From NCBI RefSeq assembly GCF_000002235.5, contig NW_022145597.1, positions 29,952,797 to 30,016,796 of the forward strand: 64,000 bases of DNA. The letters are read 5' to 3'. The notes beneath the pieces were generated by a model. That model did not search any database. It saw nothing but the letters and a program-made list of their open reading frames with translations, and was not told the origin of the DNA. Positions 59,217 through 64,000 of the stretch are shown here, piece after piece. The translations under genes were made by a program, and so were the position numbers. How positions within the stretch are numbered: the first letter of the stretch is position 1; each line of letters opens with the position of its first letter. The DNA is from Strongylocentrotus purpuratus (Eukaryota > Echinodermata > Echinoidea > Camarodonta > Strongylocentrotidae).

Positions 59217-60128
59217 TGGAGGACAAATTTCTGTATTGTTTAAATCAGACAATAAATTATCTTGAATCTTGTGTTACCAAGGAAACTGCTGTCATGAAAA
59301 GCAAACCGGCTCAACCTCCTATATTGTTTTTCATGAAGAATCCACCAGTAGTAGCCTTGACAGTTGCATCCACAAATAAGTCTAAAGTGAAAGGTGCAAG
59401 GAAAGCAGGGATACATGTAGGAGCTGGAAAACTTGTGGCTGCAAAAGTAAGCTTCATGCATTTTGTATATTTTATGTTTAATGATGCTGCCTATTACCAG
59501 TATGTATGAATGTATCTACTGGTACATGTAGTATATTTATCCTCTTATATGTCGTGTATTTGATGTTTACATGTATAATGCTGTATTTTAATCATCATGA
59601 TGTATTTTACCTTGTAAATGACCTGCAATTCAGCTACGGCTGCAAGAACGTCATGTTGAATAAACCCTTATTGAATTGAATTGAGAAAAAAGTGAGCAGT
59701 GGTACCACCAAGGGCAGTGTTTCAGTAAAGAAAAGTAATCCAGCTACATGTTAACCCTCTAAATCATCGAAGGGAAAGACCTCCATCTAAATCTGTGCAA
59801 GGTACAAAGAGAAAACAGAAAGACAGACAGACATCCAGAGTTGATTCCAACAAGGAAGCATCTTCATCTAAATCTGTGCAAGGTACAAAGAGAAAACAGA
59901 CAGATCAATGCAACTGGAGAAGGAAAAGCAAGGAAAACTAAAGAGAAGAAAATTGACTCTATTATAAAGCCAAAGACGAGACCTCAACGAGTTGTGGAAG
60001 CACTCAGTTCAGACAGTACAAAGCTTTACTGTCTGTTTTTATCTGCATCCAAACCAGCAACCTACAAAGATCTTCAGGAGCAAAAGAAGATTGCAGAGGG
60101 GGAGGTAGCTGGTACCTCCAGTTCAAAA
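59217..60128 (+). pseudogene. Unrecognised Lys/Ser-rich coding remnant
   Basis: 59217-59446 reads VEDKFLYCLNQTINYLESCV, then PPILFFMKNPP, then NKSKVKGARKAGIHVGAGKL. The frame resumes after the LINE insertion with VSSGTTKGSVSVKK (59692-59748). Further on, an approximately 80-bp imperfect tandem duplication codes SKSVQGTKRKQ twice (about 59785-59817 and 59866-59898) in a broken frame. A last open stretch reads KTRPQRVVEALSSDSTKLYC and ends GTSSSK. I do not recognise it. It may be the tail of the hAT-type gene upstream or an unrelated basic protein. Confidence 0.4.
59449..59687 (+). mobile_element. 5'-truncated LINE 3' end with TTGAA tail
   Basis: The sequence resembles the 3' UTR of CR1/L2-like LINEs: CAATTCAGCTACGGCTGCAAG, GTTGAATAAACC and then TTGAATTGAATTGAG. 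It is flanked by AAAAGT at 59443-59448 and 59688-59693. Removing it joins two in-frame coding pieces (GKLVAAK to VSSGTTK), which supports a real insertion. Clade assignment is tentative. Confidence 0.65.
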
Positions 60129-60131
60129 TAA

Positions 60132-60872
60132 CAGCCTTTTCACACAGGTGTAAAATTCGTTAAAGCTGATTAGATTAAAGAGCTTTAAACTAAACAGCTT
60201 TAGATACATCATTTACACACAGACAATTTCGGTGCGGTCGTTTGAGATTCACTGCTCTTTAAACGCTCAGTAGGGCCATTGCACATTTAAGAGCAGTGCC
60301 CGGTCTTAGCTCCGCCCAGTTAAGGACGTATATCCGTTCAGATACAAAATATCTTGCTCTCTCTGCGTATCTGCAGCCTGCTCTGACCGGCGAATAGGTC
60401 GCAGCTTCGTATCTGTCCGAACATTGTATAAACGACGTTCACAAAGGGAAAATTTACCTTAACATTATCTTAACTGGGCTATTTCAGACCAGGTTTTTAC
60501 TAATATTTACTAATATCTTGGCCGTTTCACTGCCGATCGCTGCGAAAATTTGCGTACATGTCAAGTAAAGTGTATAGAATACTATGGCAATTTCAATTTT
60601 TTGAAAAAATCACTCATTTGCATATTTATGGTAATTTATGCAAATAAGGTAATAAAATTCACATTTTTGCCAATAAATCATACATTATTCATATTTAAGC
60701 ATTCTTTTTCACTACATATATTTTTAGACCATTTGGAATATCACAGGGGGGGGTCAAATTTACCCCCCCCCCCCCCCCCCCCCAGTTAATGTAGGGTTAA
60801 AGCTGTTAGTTAAACAACTTTAAACTAATCAGCTCTAGATATGATGAATTTTACCCCTGTGTGAAAAGGCTG
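60132..60872. mobile_element. PIF/Harbinger-like MITE
   Basis: The ends CAGCCTTTTCACACAGG and its complement form a 27-bp terminal inverted repeat with one mismatch, and weaker inverted similarity reaches about 70 bp. The flanking TAA at 60129-60131 and 60873-60875 fits the TWA target duplication of PIF/Harbinger elements. 741 bp, non-coding, with a G-run/C-run near 60747-60783. Confidence 0.82.
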
Positions 60873-60900
60873 TAAGATTGGTATGGATTTCAGAGTATTA

Positions 60901-61230
<330 letters not shown>

Positions 61231-61665
61231 TCAAGACATATAATTCAGTGTTACCAAGGGGGACTATTCAGGTATTCAAACTATTACAGTTGTGATATAC
61301 AGATCAGTCAAAAACCTATTGTGTTTTTTACAACCCGCAGATCATACAAAATGCAATTACCGCCCAAAGACCTCAAGAAATACCCCCTGTGAGGGAAGTT
61401 TTCCAAACAAATTGTTCTGCTGAATCTAAAAGGCTTGCCACACTCCACCCAGGTGTAATAAATGGGTAGCTGGCAGGAAGAAATTTCTTGAATGCTTGAT
61501 TGCTTTCTCATGGTAGCAGGGCTAAAGCCGGAGTAATAATAAGATTGCAGGGCCCTCAGGGAGAACAAATTGTGACGAGGCTTCCTGGAAAAAAAGACAT
61601 ATTTATTGTTATTATTATTATTACATGTGCACGAAAAAACATATTGTCTTTGCATTGTATATTCA

Positions 61666-63120
<1,455 letters not shown>

Positions 63121-63479
63121 CTAAGAAACATTAAGAGGACATGGTTTCCGTGGCAATGACCTTGAAAATTTCTTCACATATACAGTGATTCCCAGTGCTG
63201 TTACGTGTACATGTGTATATCAAAGTAATGTAGACATAATAATTCTAAGTAGCTCTGAATGAAATGATGATTTGTCTCTTTTAAAAGAAAGAGTAAATAA
63301 AACTGAATGTATAATAGACTGTACAAAAAGTAAGAAAGAAAATGTCATTCTGTACAAGAAACTAATACCAACATTTGCATTTGGCTACATGTACTTGACG
63401 CTCTTACTTTGGAACTAGCACCAAAGGTGCTATGCATTATCAACAACTCTGGTTTTTTTAATTTAAATTATGTTATTAT

Positions 63480-63850
63480 TATCAAGTATTTGGCATCACC
63501 TGTGCCTGGGAGGGGAAAAGCGAACTGAATCACTGTGACCCTCGGGTCTCTCCTCCCAGTATAACTCATTGGGGGTGTGCAGGTGACCCATCAATTACAC
63601 CGGGGTTTCCCCTACTCTTACACAAATAGTGCAGTGGGTTCTTAACATGCACAGGTGGTGACTCTCCTCTACACGAGGCCTCCATTTAACATCCTAACTG
63701 AGGGACAGAGTGTTTACCACTGTAACCCAGTCTGCATCTTTGAAACATGGAAGGGGCACGTCAACATCACGCAGGCTTCAGTCATCTGCCTTGGTTGGTT
63801 TTCAGTCAACAAGCAGAAGCTTTACTTACTGAGCCAACATATTAATGAAT
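63480..63850. repeat. Probable dispersed repeat in ABCC4-like intron
   Basis: The stretch containing GTGCAGTGGGTTCTTAACAT, GTGACTCTCCTCTACACG and GAGGGACAGAGTGTTTACCA resembles a short interspersed repeat common in marine invertebrate genomes. This rests on memory of the pattern, and no ends or duplication are visible. Confidence 0.35.
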
Positions 63851-63913
63851 CATAATTTCAACTATATATTGATCTTTCCTTCTTAAACCGAGAATCTCTC
63901 AACACAGTCTCAC

Positions 63914-64000
63914 CTGGGGTATAAATGATATGCGTTTCCTCAAGGCATGGAGACCGATTTCTGTGATGGTGACACCGTCGATCTTTAGGATTCCCCTGGG
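63914..64000 (-). CDS. ABCC4: ABCC4-like transporter, exon ending at the Q-loop (cut by window)
   Basis: 29 codons are visible: PRGILKIDGVTITEIGLHAL then RKRISFIPQ, ending in phase 0 with donor GTGAGA. MRP4 has [23 protein letters not shown] here. Walker A and the membrane domains lie beyond the window. With the four other exons this gives an uninterrupted reading of most of nucleotide-binding domain 2, so the gene looks functional. Confidence 0.93.

Noticed and set aside
59447-59452. GTAAGC as a splice donor
   Set aside because: The AAAAGT duplication and the LINE-like tail explain the junction as an insertion.
61301-61660. A further ABCC4-like exon between 61214 and 61666
   Set aside because: The reading from 61667-61839 joins 61108-61213 in phase and matches MRP4 without missing residues.

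Overview
This is a eukaryotic window, most likely from a marine invertebrate. It holds the spliced 3' end of an animal ABCC4-type transporter gene, several classes of transposable element with eukaryotic hallmarks, tRNA-derived repeats and long simple-sequence tracts. I cannot name the phylum from sequence alone. Nothing bacterial or organellar is seen, and about the first 50 kb contain no convincing host protein gene.

Layout: (1) 1-27527 and 38882-46860 are one macrosatellite, 17 units of about 2.02-2.12 kb plus a terminal stub. Each unit carries a 19-bp minisatellite (5-8 copies), a tail of alternating A-runs and C-runs (G-tracts on the minus strand), two tRNA-like Pol III heads on the minus strand, and about 1.2 kb of non-coding sequence. 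(2) 27528-38881 is a second tandem array, inserted cleanly into unit 14 at a T-run. Its six units have the terminal anatomy of Helentron-type rolling-circle elements (HINE-like): an asymmetric inverted repeat, a 5' palindrome, a 3' hairpin followed by CTAG, and insertion in T-rich DNA. Each unit has its own tRNA-like module on the plus strand. (3) 46860-50948 is decayed repeat ground: a diverged single-copy relative of the macrosatellite SINE, two related MITE-like elements with long homopurine and homopolymer tracts, and a LINE scrap. (4) 50949 to about 56200 is a broken, minus-strand Ty3/Gypsy-type LTR element fossil. It keeps one LTR, integrase, RNase H and part of RT, plus an SGNH-hydrolase-like accessory ORF remnant. 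(5) 56455 to about 56790 is a dispersed relative of the Helentron-like family. (6) 56893-64000 is the 3' end of a minus-strand ABCC4-like gene: five exons encoding most of the second nucleotide-binding domain and the C-terminus. Its 4-kb last intron holds a broken hAT transposase gene interrupted by a hAT MITE with a perfect 8-bp target duplication, an unrecognised Lys/Ser-rich coding remnant split by a LINE 3' fragment, and a Harbinger-like MITE with a TAA duplication.

How it fits together: the two arrays place about 40 A-box/B-box pairs in 46 kb next to the ABCC4-like gene. The best biology here is the nesting of one tRNA-bearing tandem array inside another, and the 3' hairpin of the inner array, which shows a compensatory base-pair change. 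Small, mostly single-base indels in units 1-10, against near-identity in units 11-17, look partly like assembly noise and limit any evolutionary reading of the left block.
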